Origin: Niallia taxi
GTDB taxonomy: Bacteria > Bacillota > Bacilli > Bacillales > Cytobacillaceae
Direction: 5' to 3'
Length of the DNA: 64,000 nucleotides
Assembly (NCBI RefSeq): GCF_004005475.1
Contig: NZ_RZTZ01000002.1
Location: 186,001-250,000 of the forward strand
Below are positions 16,465 to 26,379 of the stretch, one piece after another. Under the pieces are notes generated by a model, which was not told where the DNA came from, did not search any database, and saw only the letters and a list, made by a program, of their open reading frames with translations. Every line of letters starts with the position of its first letter. Positions within the stretch are counted from its first letter, which is position 1. The position numbers were made by a program, and so were the translations under genes.

Positions 16465-16516
16465 TCTAAAAATAAGCAATCGCAGGCTTACAGATGAGCA
16501 TGGAGGTCATTAGTAA

Positions 16517-17617
16517 ATGGAGAAAAAAATTGCCGTATTGCCTGGAGATGGCATCGGTCCAGAAATCATTAAAGGTGCAATCGATGTATTGCAGGTAATT
16601 GAAGCGAAATTTGACCACTCTTTTGAATATAATTATGCAAATATTGGCGGATCTGCTTTTGATGAGGAAGGAACACCTTTATCAGACAAAACGATTGCAT
16701 TATGCAAATCGAGTGACGCGATTATGCTTGGCGCAGTTGGCGGGCCGAAATGGGATGCTCTTCCTGTTTCATCAAGACCTGAACAGGGGCTGCTTCGCAT
16801 CAGGAAGGAGCTTAACCTTTTTGCAAATTTAAGGCCAACTAAATATTTTCCAAGCTTGGCACCTGCGTCTCCGCTGCGCCAAGAAGTTATCGAAAATGTT
16901 GATTTAATGATGGTTAGAGAGCTGACAGGCGGCATTTACTTCGGCACACCTAGTGAAAGAACGACAATTGGCGGAAAGGCTGGAGCTGTTGATACACTTC
17001 TGTATACAAAAGAAGAAATCAACCTCGTTTTGAAAAAAGCATTCGAAATCGCCAAAACTAGATCGAAGAAAGTAACTTCTGTCGATAAGGCAAATGTATT
17101 GGAATCAAGCAGACTGTGGAGAGAATGTGCTACTGAGATGGCGGTGCAATATCCGGATGTTAAACTAGAGCATATGCTTGTTGATAATGCGGCAATGCAG
17201 CTTATCAGCAATCCAAGACAGTTTGATGTAGTTGTCACAGAAAACATGTTTGGTGATATCTTAAGTGATGAGGCAAGTGTGTTGACAGGATCGCTTGGAA
17301 TGCTCGCATCAGCAAGTATTTCTGAAGCAGGTCCATCGCTTTATGAACCAATACACGGTTCAGCTCCAGATATTGCTGGACAAAATATTGCCAATCCGCT
17401 GGCGACTATCCTGTCTGCAGCAATGATGCTTCGTATATCCTTTGAAATGGAACAGGAAGCACAATTAATAGAAAATGCAGTTGATGCAGTTTTAAATAAA
17501 GGCTATCGAACAAAGGATATCCTGTCTGCAGATACTACATTGCTTACTACTTCACAAATGGTTGAGCAGGTTAAAGCCGAAATGATGGCGGCGCTTGAAA
17601 CAGTAGAAGCACGATAA
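16517..17617 (+). CDS. leuB: 3-isopropylmalate dehydrogenase
   Basis: Oxidises and decarboxylates 3-isopropylmalate with NAD+ to 2-oxoisocaproate. The 366-residue product shows the beta-decarboxylating dehydrogenase landmarks: LPGDGIGPEI (7-16), LGAVGGPKWD, LLRIRKELNLFANLRPTK (substrate Arg residues), RELTGGIYFG, and TENMFGDILSDEASVLTGSLGML with the metal-binding Asp. GGAGG precedes ATG 16517. It directly follows ilvC because leuA is absent. Confidence 0.97.
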   Translation: MEKKIAVLPGDGIGPEIIKGAIDVLQVIEAKFDHSFEYNYANIGGSAFDEEGTPLSDKTIALCKSSDAIMLGAVGGPKWDALPVSSRPEQGLLRIRKELNLFANLRPTKYFPSLAPASPLRQEVIENVDLMMVRELTGGIYFGTPSERTTIGGKAGAVDTLLYTKEEINLVLKKAFEIAKTRSKKVTSVDKANVLESSRLWRECATEMAVQYPDVKLEHMLVDNAAMQLISNPRQFDVVVTENMFGDILSDEASVLTGSLGMLASASISEAGPSLYEPIHGSAPDIAGQNIANPLATILSAAMMLRISFEMEQEAQLIENAVDAVLNKGYRTKDILSADTTLLTTSQMVEQVKAEMMAALETVEAR

Positions 17618-17704
17618 ATAGAGAGAAAACGAAAGAAAATTGGACAGATAAACAGGATAAATAATATATAGAAGAAAAAAGACAAAAGGAAGGGGAGGGC
17701 CATA

Positions 17705-19111
17705 ATGGGCAAATCCATTATTGAAAAAATCTGGGAAAAGCATATTGTTCATCGCGAAGAGGGAAAGCCGGATCTCCTGTACATTGATCTTCATTTAGTG
17801 CATGAAGTGACATCCCCACAAGCATTCTCTGGGCTAAGAATGAAAAACCGCAAAGTCCGCCGCCCTGATCGTACCTTTGCAACAATGGATCATAATGTTC
17901 CAACAATCAATCGCTTTCAAGTGGATGATGAAGTAGCTTTAAATCAGATGACTACATTAGAAAAAAACTGTCTCGAGTTTAATGTTCCATTGGCAAATTT
18001 GGAGAGTCCAGAACAAGGAATTGTCCATGTCATTGGTCCGGAATTGGGATTAACACAGCCGGGAAAAACAATCGTTTGCGGTGACAGCCATACATCGACG
18101 CATGGTGCTTTTGGTGCATTGGCGTTTGGAATCGGAACTAGTGAGGTTGAGCATGTATTAGCAACACAGACTTTGTGGCAAACAAAACCCAAAACCTTGA
18201 AAATAGAAGTGAACGGTAATTTAGCAATGGGTGTTAACGCTAAGGATGTTATCTTGTATGTTCTTTCCAAGTATGGTGTCAATTTCGGAACAGGACATGT
18301 TATTGAATATACTGGTGACGTTATCAAACAATTGAGCATGGAAGAACGAATGACAATCTGCAATATGTCCATTGAAGGTGGCGCTAGAGCAGGGCTTGTG
18401 TGTCCAGATGAAACGACTTTCAGCTATATGCGCGGCAGAAAATATGCTCCTGAAAACTTTGAGGAAGCAGTTAAAGCATGGGGAGAAATCGTATCAGATG
18501 AGGACGCTGTCTATGATAAAGTGATCGAAATAGACGGCAATGACATTGCACCAATGGTCAGCTGGGGAACAAATCCATCAATGACAGCCAAGGTAGATGA
18601 CAGTATTCCGACTGAAAATGATTTTGCGGACGAAACAGATCGTCGTGCCTTAAAGAGTGCTTTGCAATATATGGGGCTTAAAGAAGGACAGCAAATTAAA
18701 GATATCGCCATTCAGCATGTCTTTATCGGCTCTTGTACAAATTCAAGAATAGAAGATTTGCGCCAGGCTGCAAGTGTTATTAGCGGGCAAAAGGTGCATC
18801 CAGGTGTCCGTGCATTAGTTGTTCCAGGTTCCCAGCAGGTGAAAAAGAAAGCAGAACAAGAAGGTCTTGATAAATTATTTACAGAAGCAGGCTTCGAGTG
18901 GAGAGATGCGGGCTGCAGCATGTGCCTGAGTATGAATAATGATGTTGTTCCAAGCGGAGAACATTGTGCATCCACTTCAAACCGTAACTTTGAAGGCCGA
19001 CAAGGGGCAGGTGCAAGAACACACTTAGTCAGCCCGGCAATGGCAGCAGCTGCGGCGCTTAATGGTCACTTTGTTGATATACGAAAAGGAAATGTAGCAG
19101 AACTTGTATAA
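17705..19111 (+). CDS. leuC: 3-isopropylmalate dehydratase, large subunit
   Basis: With LeuD isomerises 2-isopropylmalate to 3-isopropylmalate. The 468-residue product belongs to the aconitase family and holds the 4Fe-4S cysteines: Cys in [13 protein letters not shown] and the pair in [11 protein letters not shown], plus [13 protein letters not shown] near residue 130. Start ATG 17705 follows GGAAGGGGAGGG. It lies 87 nt after leuB and 20 nt before leuD. Confidence 0.97.
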   Translation: MGKSIIEKIWEKHIVHREEGKPDLLYIDLHLVHEVTSPQAFSGLRMKNRKVRRPDRTFATMDHNVPTINRFQVDDEVALNQMTTLEKNCLEFNVPLANLESPEQGIVHVIGPELGLTQPGKTIVCGDSHTSTHGAFGALAFGIGTSEVEHVLATQTLWQTKPKTLKIEVNGNLAMGVNAKDVILYVLSKYGVNFGTGHVIEYTGDVIKQLSMEERMTICNMSIEGGARAGLVCPDETTFSYMRGRKYAPENFEEAVKAWGEIVSDEDAVYDKVIEIDGNDIAPMVSWGTNPSMTAKVDDSIPTENDFADETDRRALKSALQYMGLKEGQQIKDIAIQHVFIGSCTNSRIEDLRQAASVISGQKVHPGVRALVVPGSQQVKKKAEQEGLDKLFTEAGFEWRDAGCSMCLSMNNDVVPSGEHCASTSNRNFEGRQGAGARTHLVSPAMAAAAALNGHFVDIRKGNVAELV

Positions 19112-19131
19112 GGAAAAGGAGGGGACGTCCC

Positions 19132-19734
19132 ATGGGCGGTTTTAAGAAATTGGCCGGAAAGGCTGTGGCGATGGATCGTGTAAATGTGGACACAGATCAG
19201 ATCATCCCTAAACAATTTTTGAAAAGAATTGAAAAAACAGGATTTGGACGCTTTGCATTTTATGATTGGCGATATAAAGAGAATGGTGAGCTTAATCCGG
19301 AGTTCGAATTGAATTTCCCAGAAAATCAAGGTGCGAATATTTTGATTGCAAACAAGAACTTTGGCTGTGGTTCATCAAGAGAGCATGCTCCTTGGGCACT
19401 AAATGATTATGGATTTCAAGCTGTTATTGCACCATCCTTCGCTGATATCTTTTATCAAAACTGCTTGAAAAATGGCATGCTTCCGATTGTTCTAGAAACT
19501 AGTGATGTTGAATATTTGTTAAAGGCAGCTAAAGTGCAGCCTTATAAACTTCATATTGATTTAGAGGAAGAAAAGGTAGAGGATGAAAGTGGCTTCTCAG
19601 TAAACTTTACAATCCATCCATACTGGAAAAAGATGCTTGTGAATGGATGGGATGAAATCCAAATTACCCTGCAATATGCGGATAGTATTAAAGAATATGA
19701 AAATAATATCAATACATTTGAATTAGTAAAATAA
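19132..19734 (+). CDS. leuD: 3-isopropylmalate dehydratase, small subunit
   Basis: Swivel-domain partner of LeuC. The 200-residue product contains VDTDQIIPKQFLKRI near the N-terminus and NKNFGCGSSREHAPWAL, the substrate-binding loop, at about residues 78-95. AAAGGAGGGG lies upstream of ATG 19132. Last gene of the ilv-leu operon; no clear intrinsic terminator is visible between it and ysoA. Confidence 0.97.
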   Translation: MGGFKKLAGKAVAMDRVNVDTDQIIPKQFLKRIEKTGFGRFAFYDWRYKENGELNPEFELNFPENQGANILIANKNFGCGSSREHAPWALNDYGFQAVIAPSFADIFYQNCLKNGMLPIVLETSDVEYLLKAAKVQPYKLHIDLEEEKVEDESGFSVNFTIHPYWKKMLVNGWDEIQITLQYADSIKEYENNINTFELVK

Positions 19735-19909
19735 CAAAGAAGAGGGTTTTCGAACCGTGAAATGCTTGTAATGTGCAGGGGAAAGCTGGACCACAAAGCA
19801 TGATACGGAAGAAAGCTCCTTTTTCTTTTTAGAAATATTTAGCAATGTTGCAATGAAAACACCAACCGTGCTAAACTAGCAAAAAATAGAATAATTAGGG
19901 TGTTATGAC

Positions 19910-20935
19910 ATGAAAAAACGGGATTTGACCAAAAAGGGCAATATCATCCTTTTCCCTGATCTAGACCAAAGATACTTAGAAAGGGGCTTGGAGGCCGTCC
20001 AGAACAAAAACTTTCAAGAGGCTGTTTCCTGCTTTGAGAAGGCAATAGAAATTAACCCTGATAACAGTGAGATTAAAACAGGGCTCGTCCTAAGCTATTA
20101 TGAGCTAGGCATGCTACAGGAATCAAAGAAAATGGCAAAAAGCATGCTAGAGGAAGGTCAAGGAGATTATCTTCAAGTTTTAGATTTATATATGATGATT
20201 CTTGTTCAGCTCCATGAATATGAGGAGATTGCGACAACGATCGAAGTACTCCTTGAGGACAAGCATATTCCGGCAGGGAAAATAGAGCATTTTTCCAAGC
20301 TGCTTGATTTCAGCAGGAAAATGGCTGCATTAAGTGGCACAATGGAAGAGGAGTATGCTGTTGAAGACTTTGGCGAAAGCGGTCTTGATTTGGCTTCCAT
20401 CCAAGATCAAAATGAAATGCTGCTGCTTGCTGCAAAACTAGAAAAGGCAAATGTGCGGCAATACATAGACGAAGTAAAGGAATACATAGGAAATCCTCAG
20501 GCAAACCCGTTTTTCCAGTCAATGCTTTTAAATATTTTAAAAGAGCAAGAGTATGAACAGCAAGTACTCGTAAGGAAAATGGACAGGGAGATGAGCGTCG
20601 TTCCCAAAACCTTAGAGGATGTACGACTTCAGGAGCAAACGGTTGAAATTATAGCAATCCTGAAAGAAAAGCTGGAGCATCAGAATCCTGTTTTGCTCGA
20701 GAATATTGTAGCCCTGCTGGAACGCCATTTCTTTCTTCTTTATCCATTCACATTGGACGGGAAGAGCAGCGGTAGTTGGGCAGCTGCCTACCATTCTATC
20801 GTGCAGGATTACTATGGCATGCATGATGAAATGGGTGAGGATATAAGCGAGCTTTATCACGTTTCTGCTAGCGAAATAGAGACAGCAAAGGCGATAATTG
20901 CTAGTTTAGAGGAAATTTCTTATCCTAATATGTAG
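19910..20935 (+). CDS. ysoA: YsoA-like TPR protein
   Basis: A 341-residue cytoplasmic protein with at least two N-terminal tetratricopeptide repeats (RYLERGLEAVQNKNFQEAVSCF..AIEINPDNSEIKTGLVLSYYELG, about residues 20-75) and a helical remainder. TPRs mediate protein-protein contacts; function is unknown. Lying between leuD and tig it occupies exactly the position of B. subtilis ysoA. A weak promoter (TTGCAA, 18 nt, TAAACT) is possible upstream. ATG 19910 has GGTG upstream, not a strong site. Confidence 0.8.
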   Translation: MKKRDLTKKGNIILFPDLDQRYLERGLEAVQNKNFQEAVSCFEKAIEINPDNSEIKTGLVLSYYELGMLQESKKMAKSMLEEGQGDYLQVLDLYMMILVQLHEYEEIATTIEVLLEDKHIPAGKIEHFSKLLDFSRKMAALSGTMEEEYAVEDFGESGLDLASIQDQNEMLLLAAKLEKANVRQYIDEVKEYIGNPQANPFFQSMLLNILKEQEYEQQVLVRKMDREMSVVPKTLEDVRLQEQTVEIIAILKEKLEHQNPVLLENIVALLERHFFLLYPFTLDGKSSGSWAAAYHSIVQDYYGMHDEMGEDISELYHVSASEIETAKAIIASLEEISYPNM

Positions 20936-20943
20936 CTTGGATG

Positions 20944-20971
20944 TTGAAACAACTTGAACGTATGATATAAT
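20944..20971 (+). promoter_or_regulatory. Sigma-A promoter of tig
   Basis: TTGAAA (20944-20949), 16-nt spacer, TATAAT (20966-20971). It overlaps the end of ysoA's downstream flank and gives tig a leader of about 185 nt, in which GACATC/GATGTC (about 21041-21066) can form a hairpin. Confidence 0.7.
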
Positions 20972-21160
20972 GTAATGGTTGCATTCGTAAAATGCGAGCG
21001 TGTATAACATTAGTAGATACCTGCTTTTAGTTATATAGAGCTGACATCTGCCGTTATTGGGGATGTCCGTATCAATATTCTCTATTAAAATAAAAGTACT
21101 ATCTAAACAACTGTTAGAAGTATTGAAAAGTAGAATAGATTGTTGGAGGGAAATATAGTT

Positions 21161-22447
21161 ATGTCAGCAAAATGGGAAGCATTAGAAGGGAACCGTGGTG
21201 TTCTTACAATTGAATTGGATGCTGAAAAGTTAAACGAAGGTTTAGACCTTGCATTCAAAAAAGTAGTTAAGCAAGTTAATATTCCTGGATTCCGTAAAGG
21301 GAAAATTCCTCGTGGAATGTTCGAACAACGCTTTGGTATCGAATCTTTATACCAAGATGCAATCGATATTCTATTGCCAGAAGCTTATGCTAACGCAATC
21401 GACGAAGCAGGCATCGAGCCAGTTGATCGTCCAGAAATCGATGTAGAGCAAATCGAAAAAGGAAAACCTGTTATCTTTAAAGCAACTGTAACGGTTAAAC
21501 CAGAAGTTACTTTAGGCGATTACAAAGGTCTTGAAGTAGAAGCTGTTGACACAAACGTTACAGACGAAGATGTAGATGCAGAAATTAAAGCATTGCAAGA
21601 AAAACAAGCTGAACTTGTTGTTAAAGAAGAAGGAAAAGCTGAATTAGGCGATACAGTTGTTATCGACTTCGAAGGTTTCCAAGATGGAGTTGCTTTTGAA
21701 GGCGGAACTGCTGAAAACTTCTCTCTAGAACTTGGTTCAGGTCAATTTATTCCAGGATTCGAAGAGCAATTAGTTGGTCTTGCTTCTGGAGAAAGCAAAG
21801 AAGTAGAAGTATCATTCCCAGAGGAATACCATGCTGCTGAGCTAGCTGGAAAGCCTGCTACATTCAAAGTTACTGTTCAAGAAATCAAAGGCAAAGAACT
21901 TCCTGAATTAGATGATGAGTTTGCTAAAGATGTTGATGCTGAAGCAGAAACATTGGCAGAACTTAAAGAAAAAATCAAAACTCGTCTAGAAGCAGACAGA
22001 AAGCACCAAGCAGAACATGCTGTTCGTGACACAGTAGTAGAAAAAGCTGCTGCTAACGCTACAATCGATGTTCCATCTGCAATGGTTGACACAGAAATCG
22101 ATCGCATGATGAACGAATTCGAACAACGTTTGCAAATGCAAGGTATGAACCTTGAGCTTTACTTCCAATTCTCTGGTCAAGATGAAGCAGCTCTTAAAGA
22201 GCAAATGCAAGAAGATGCAGCACAACGTGTTCGCGTTAACTTGACTCTTGAAGCAATTGTAAATGCAGAAAACATTACAGTTTCTGAAGAAGAAGTAACA
22301 GCTGAGCTAGACAAAATGGCAGAAATGTACAACATGGGCACAGATGCTATTAAACAAGCACTTGGTGGCGTTGAAAACCTACAAATGGATCTTAAAATCA
22401 GAAAAGCAATCGATTTCCTTGTAGAAAACAGCAAAACTGTTGCATAA
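21161..22447 (+). CDS. tig: Trigger factor, ribosome-associated chaperone
   Basis: Binds the ribosome exit tunnel and folds nascent chains; also a prolyl isomerase. The 428-residue product has the ribosome-binding signature GFRKGKIPR (about residues 44-52), an FKBP-type PPIase domain (about 155-240, [14 protein letters not shown]...[11 protein letters not shown]), and the helical C-terminal chaperone arm. ATG 21161 with GGAGGG 10 nt upstream is chosen; the upstream TTG at 21140 overlaps the site. Codon use is strongly biased, as for a highly expressed gene. Confidence 0.97.
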   Translation: MSAKWEALEGNRGVLTIELDAEKLNEGLDLAFKKVVKQVNIPGFRKGKIPRGMFEQRFGIESLYQDAIDILLPEAYANAIDEAGIEPVDRPEIDVEQIEKGKPVIFKATVTVKPEVTLGDYKGLEVEAVDTNVTDEDVDAEIKALQEKQAELVVKEEGKAELGDTVVIDFEGFQDGVAFEGGTAENFSLELGSGQFIPGFEEQLVGLASGESKEVEVSFPEEYHAAELAGKPATFKVTVQEIKGKELPELDDEFAKDVDAEAETLAELKEKIKTRLEADRKHQAEHAVRDTVVEKAAANATIDVPSAMVDTEIDRMMNEFEQRLQMQGMNLELYFQFSGQDEAALKEQMQEDAAQRVRVNLTLEAIVNAENITVSEEEVTAELDKMAEMYNMGTDAIKQALGGVENLQMDLKIRKAIDFLVENSKTVA

Positions 22448-22466
22448 TAGAAGTAAGCAAAATAAC

Positions 22467-22500
22467 TAAGGCGCGAAGTATCGTGCCTTAGTTTTATATT
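22467..22500 (+). terminator. Intrinsic terminator of tig
   Basis: CTAAGGCGCGA/TCGTGCCTTAG stem with TTTTAT tail. The remaining 22501-22815 is AT-rich, without a gene, and presumably carries the clpX promoter; no single -35/-10 pair stands out. Confidence 0.85.
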
Positions 22501-22815
22501 AGCGATTACCAACATATAATAAGATTTAAAGAGAGCTTGATTTCCCTTTTTTTCTTGTACAGGAATTCATACATATAAAAAGAGTGGTGTAACCAGACTT
22601 AAAGCAGGCAAAACTGGTTATGCTTAATAGAAGCACTTACGTTTTACCGCGATAGGATTATTTGGAAAGGTTCATCCAAGTTGTATCATTTCCTGTACAA
22701 ACATCAATATGGTACAATGCAATACATAACTGTTGTAAAAAAAAGATAAATAGATGATTAACTTTTTAATCCGTGCGGTAAAACATATATATAAGAGTAC
22801 TTAAGGGGTGAACAT

Positions 22816-24081
22816 ATGTTTAAATTTAATGATGAAAAAGGTCAATTAAAATGCTCCTTCTGTGGTAAAACTCAAGATCAAGTCCGCAAGCTTGTTGCAG
22901 GACCTGGCGTGTACATATGTGATGAATGTATTGAATTATGTACAGAGATAGTCGAAGAGGAGCTTGGCACAGAAGAAGAAGTGGAGTTCAAGGATGTACC
23001 AAAGCCGGCAGAAATCCGCGATATACTTGATGAGTATGTTATCGGACAGGAGCAAGCAAAAAAATCCTTGTCTGTAGCCGTTTATAATCACTATAAACGC
23101 ATCAACTCAAACAGTAAAATCGATGATGTAGAATTATCAAAGAGTAATATTGCCATGATTGGACCAACAGGAAGCGGTAAAACGCTATTGGCACAAACAC
23201 TTGCTAGAATCCTGAATGTTCCTTTTGCAATTGCTGATGCTACTTCATTAACTGAAGCAGGTTATGTTGGTGAGGATGTAGAGAACATTCTCTTGAAGTT
23301 AATTCAATCTGCTGACTATGATGTGGAAAAAGCGGAAAAAGGTATCATTTATATCGATGAAATCGATAAAGTGGCACGTAAATCAGAAAACCCGTCTATC
23401 ACGAGAGATGTATCTGGTGAAGGTGTGCAGCAAGCATTGCTGAAAATCCTTGAAGGAACTGTTGCAAGTGTTCCGCCTCAAGGAGGAAGAAAACACCCGC
23501 ATCAAGAATTTATCCAAATTGATACAACTAATATTCTTTTCATTTGCGGCGGTGCTTTTGACGGAATTGAACCGATTATCAAAAGACGTCTTGGTCAAAA
23601 GGTAATTGGATTTGGCGGAGAAACAAAAGTAGAAGAAGTCGAAGATAAAGACTTGCTTTCAAAGGTCCTTCCAGAAGACTTGCTGCGTTTTGGACTTATC
23701 CCGGAATTCATCGGTCGTCTTCCAGTTATTTCAAGCTTAGGACAGCTTGATGAAGAAGCGCTTGTTGAAATTTTGACAAAGCCAAAAAATGCTTTAGCGA
23801 AACAGTACAAAAAAATGCTTGAGCTTGATAATGTTGAATTGGAATTTGAAGACGATGCCTTAAAGGAAATTGCTAAAAAAGCAATTGAAAGAAAAACAGG
23901 TGCTCGTGGACTTCGTTCCATCATTGAAGGCATTATGCTTGATGTAATGTTCGATCTTCCTTCACGTGAAGATATCGTTAAATGCATTATCACTAAAGAA
24001 ACAGTCGCGGATAACGCTGCTCCAAAGCTTGTTTTAGAAGATGGAACAGTTGTCGATAAAGAAACGAAAACATCTGCATAA
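22816..24081 (+). CDS. clpX: ClpX, ATPase subunit of ClpXP protease
   Basis: AAA+ unfoldase that feeds substrates to ClpP. The 421-residue product has the N-terminal zinc-binding domain (Cys 13, 16, 35, 38), Walker A GPTGSGKT at 116-123, Walker [13 protein letters not shown], the pore-loop GYVGEDVE, the IGF loop (VIGFGGETK, contact with ClpP), and sensor 2 [14 protein letters not shown] lies before ATG 22816. Followed by a strong terminator. Confidence 0.98.
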   Translation: MFKFNDEKGQLKCSFCGKTQDQVRKLVAGPGVYICDECIELCTEIVEEELGTEEEVEFKDVPKPAEIRDILDEYVIGQEQAKKSLSVAVYNHYKRINSNSKIDDVELSKSNIAMIGPTGSGKTLLAQTLARILNVPFAIADATSLTEAGYVGEDVENILLKLIQSADYDVEKAEKGIIYIDEIDKVARKSENPSITRDVSGEGVQQALLKILEGTVASVPPQGGRKHPHQEFIQIDTTNILFICGGAFDGIEPIIKRRLGQKVIGFGGETKVEEVEDKDLLSKVLPEDLLRFGLIPEFIGRLPVISSLGQLDEEALVEILTKPKNALAKQYKKMLELDNVELEFEDDALKEIAKKAIERKTGARGLRSIIEGIMLDVMFDLPSREDIVKCIITKETVADNAAPKLVLEDGTVVDKETKTSA

Positions 24082-24102
24082 CAACAGTTAGCTTTAATAA
24101 TT

Positions 24103-24137
24103 AGGGCTGGAATCATATTGATTCCAGCCCTTTGTTT
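24103..24137 (+). terminator. Intrinsic terminator of clpX
   Basis: AGGGCTGGAATCA/TGATTCCAGCCCT, 13-bp perfect stem, 3-nt loop, then TTTGTTTTTG. Confidence 0.92.
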
Positions 24138-24214
24138 TTGTCTTATAACACATACCTTTTGCTAAAGGTAAATACAAAATCCTAAAACATTCCATGATTT
24201 TTCCATGAAATATT

Positions 24215-24244
24215 GTTTATTCCAACTCTAGGAAGGAGATACTA
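24215..24244 (+). promoter_or_regulatory. Sigma-F-type promoter of lonB
   Basis: GTTTA (24215-24219), 15 nt, GGAGATACTA (24235-24244). Every fixed position of the forespore consensus GYWTA-N15-GGNRANANTR is met. B. subtilis lonB is sigma-F-dependent, so the sequence and biology agree; sigma-G could also use it. Confidence 0.8.
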
Positions 24245-24281
24245 CTTTCTATCAGCAAGATTTAATTCAGGAGGTAATAAT

Positions 24282-25943
24282 ATGAGTTGGACAGAGATTG
24301 CTTTATTTGTACAACTATTCTTTGGCATCATAATTGGCCTGTATTTTTGGAACCTTTTAAAAAGTCAAAGAACACAGAAAGTATCAATTGATCGGGAATC
24401 AAAAAAGGAAATGGATCAACTGAGAAAAATGCGTTCGATCTCTTTGACTGCACCGTTATCTGAAAAGGTCAGGCCAACAAGCTTTGAAGATATAGTTGGA
24501 CAAGAGGACGGCATAAAGGCATTAAAGGCAGCCCTTTGTGGTCCTAATCCTCAGCACGTCATCATATACGGGCCGCCTGGAGTTGGAAAGACAGCTGCAG
24601 CGAGACTAGTATTGGAAGAATCCAAACGAAATTCAAAATCACCCTTCAAAAAAACTTCCGTTTTTGTTGAGCTTGATGCAACAACAGCGAGATTTGATGA
24701 AAGGGGTATTGCAGATCCTCTTATTGGTTCTGTTCATGATCCAATTTACCAAGGTGCCGGTGCAATGGGACAAGCGGGTATTCCACAGCCTAAACAAGGC
24801 GCTGTCACAAATGCACACGGAGGAGTACTTTTTATTGATGAAATTGGGGAGCTTCACCCAACGCAAATGAACAAGCTGCTCAAGGTTTTGGAGGATAGGA
24901 AGGTATTTCTCGAAAGTGCTTATTACAATGAGGAAAACACGCAAATTCCAACACATATCCACGACATTTTCCAGAACGGACTGCCAGCAGATTTTAGGCT
25001 GATTGGTGCTACAACTCGGACGCCAAACGAGATTCCGCCAGCCATTCGTTCTAGATGCATGGAAGTCTTTTTCCGGGAATTAACAGCAGATGAAGTAGTG
25101 AAAATAGGGAAAAAGGCTGCCGATAAGGTGCGTTTGGATATCAGTGAACAAAGCTTAAACACGCTTGCTGAATATGCACGCAACGGGCGCGAAGCTGTCA
25201 ACATCGTACAAATATCAGCTGGGCTGGCCATAAGCGAAGATCGTACATATATAAAAAATGATGAACTAGAATGGGTTATTCATTCAAGCCAGCTCTCTCC
25301 AAGAATGGAACGGAAAATCAATGATGAATCGCACGTAGGAATTGTGAATGGACTTGCAGTGCAAGGTCCGAATATGGGCGCACTTCTTGAAATTGAAGTT
25401 ACGGCCATTCCAGCTGAAAAGGATAAAGGCTCTATTAATATTACGGGAATTGTGGAAGAAGAAAGCATTGGAGGCCAAGGAAAGTCAATAAGAAGAAAAA
25501 GTATGGCAAAGGGTTCAATCGAAAATGTCATTACAGTGCTTCGGTCTATGGGTGTTCCAGCAGATCAGTTTGACATCCATGTTAATTTTCCTGGCGGTGT
25601 ACCAATTGATGGACCATCTGCCGGTATCTCCATGGCTTCAGGCATTTATTCAGCCATTTACAATCAACCGATTGACAGGAAGGTAGCCATGACTGGTGAA
25701 ATAAGTATTCATGGTAAGGTAAAACCTGTCGGCGGTGTGTTTGCAAAGGTGAAAGCTGCTCAAAAAGCAGGAGTAGAGAAAGTGATTATCCCAGAGGAAA
25801 ATATGCAGTCTGTTTTGAAAGAAATCACAGGAATTACGATTATTCCAGTGTCATCCTTCCAGCAAGTATTAGAGCTTGCTTTGTTGAAGGAAGGGGAAGC
25901 GATACCAGCTTCGATTGATATATCTAAAAAAGAAAGCGTATAA
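24282..25943 (+). CDS. lonB: LonB, forespore-specific ATP-dependent protease
   Basis: The 553-residue product starts with a single membrane segment (residues about 3-24, IALFVQLFFGIIIGLYFW), then an AAA+ domain with Walker [11 protein letters not shown] and Walker B GVLFIDEIGEL, and ends in a Lon protease domain with the Ser-Lys dyad (GPSAGIS, and Lys in GGVFAKVKAA). This is LonB (B. subtilis 552 aa), not LonA: it lacks the LonA N-domain. ATG 24282 follows AGGAGG. The longer frame from 24213 lies inside the promoter. Confidence 0.95.
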   Translation: MSWTEIALFVQLFFGIIIGLYFWNLLKSQRTQKVSIDRESKKEMDQLRKMRSISLTAPLSEKVRPTSFEDIVGQEDGIKALKAALCGPNPQHVIIYGPPGVGKTAAARLVLEESKRNSKSPFKKTSVFVELDATTARFDERGIADPLIGSVHDPIYQGAGAMGQAGIPQPKQGAVTNAHGGVLFIDEIGELHPTQMNKLLKVLEDRKVFLESAYYNEENTQIPTHIHDIFQNGLPADFRLIGATTRTPNEIPPAIRSRCMEVFFRELTADEVVKIGKKAADKVRLDISEQSLNTLAEYARNGREAVNIVQISAGLAISEDRTYIKNDELEWVIHSSQLSPRMERKINDESHVGIVNGLAVQGPNMGALLEIEVTAIPAEKDKGSINITGIVEEESIGGQGKSIRRKSMAKGSIENVITVLRSMGVPADQFDIHVNFPGGVPIDGPSAGISMASGIYSAIYNQPIDRKVAMTGEISIHGKVKPVGGVFAKVKAAQKAGVEKVIIPEENMQSVLKEITGITIIPVSSFQQVLELALLKEGEAIPASIDISKKESV

Positions 25944-25964
25944 AAACAAAGAAGCAAGCCCTGC

Positions 25965-26010
25965 TTGCAGATGCTGGCATATAAATGCCAGCATCTGCTG
26001 TAGAGCTTTT
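25965..26010 (+). terminator. Intrinsic terminator of lonB
   Basis: A 14-bp perfect inverted repeat (25968-25981 and 25986-25999) followed by GTAGAGCTTTTTTC. The remaining 26011-26379 has no gene. It must include the lonA promoter, where TATAAT occurs at 26294-26299 without a good -35. Confidence 0.85.
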
Positions 26011-26379
26011 TTCATTATGAAAAAGAAAAGGTATTGCTTGAATGTCAATTCATTTATAAGATGGCAAAGATGATTTATAATGTAGGCTAGAACTGGATGT
26101 TAATTCTTTTGCAGAAAGAGGACATAATACAGGCCATTTGTTAAAATAATAACATTATGGGATAAAAGAAAGCTTATAAGCAACACCACTCGTTAAATAA
26201 ATGGTTTTAATAAGAATAAAAGAACATCGTATAGATGCTTGCAATTTAAAGTGAATAAAATAGGGAGTCAATTAGTTCTAATTCCTTTTTCTCTATAATA
26301 ACCCTAGTTAATAGACACTTTTTCCTAAATAGGATAGAATTGTACAAAGTATGAAATGCGATGCTGGAGGTGCAACGTC

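Noticed and set aside
26280-26379. CtsR operator upstream of lonA
   Set aside because: No heptad repeat GGTCAAA-type pair could be found.
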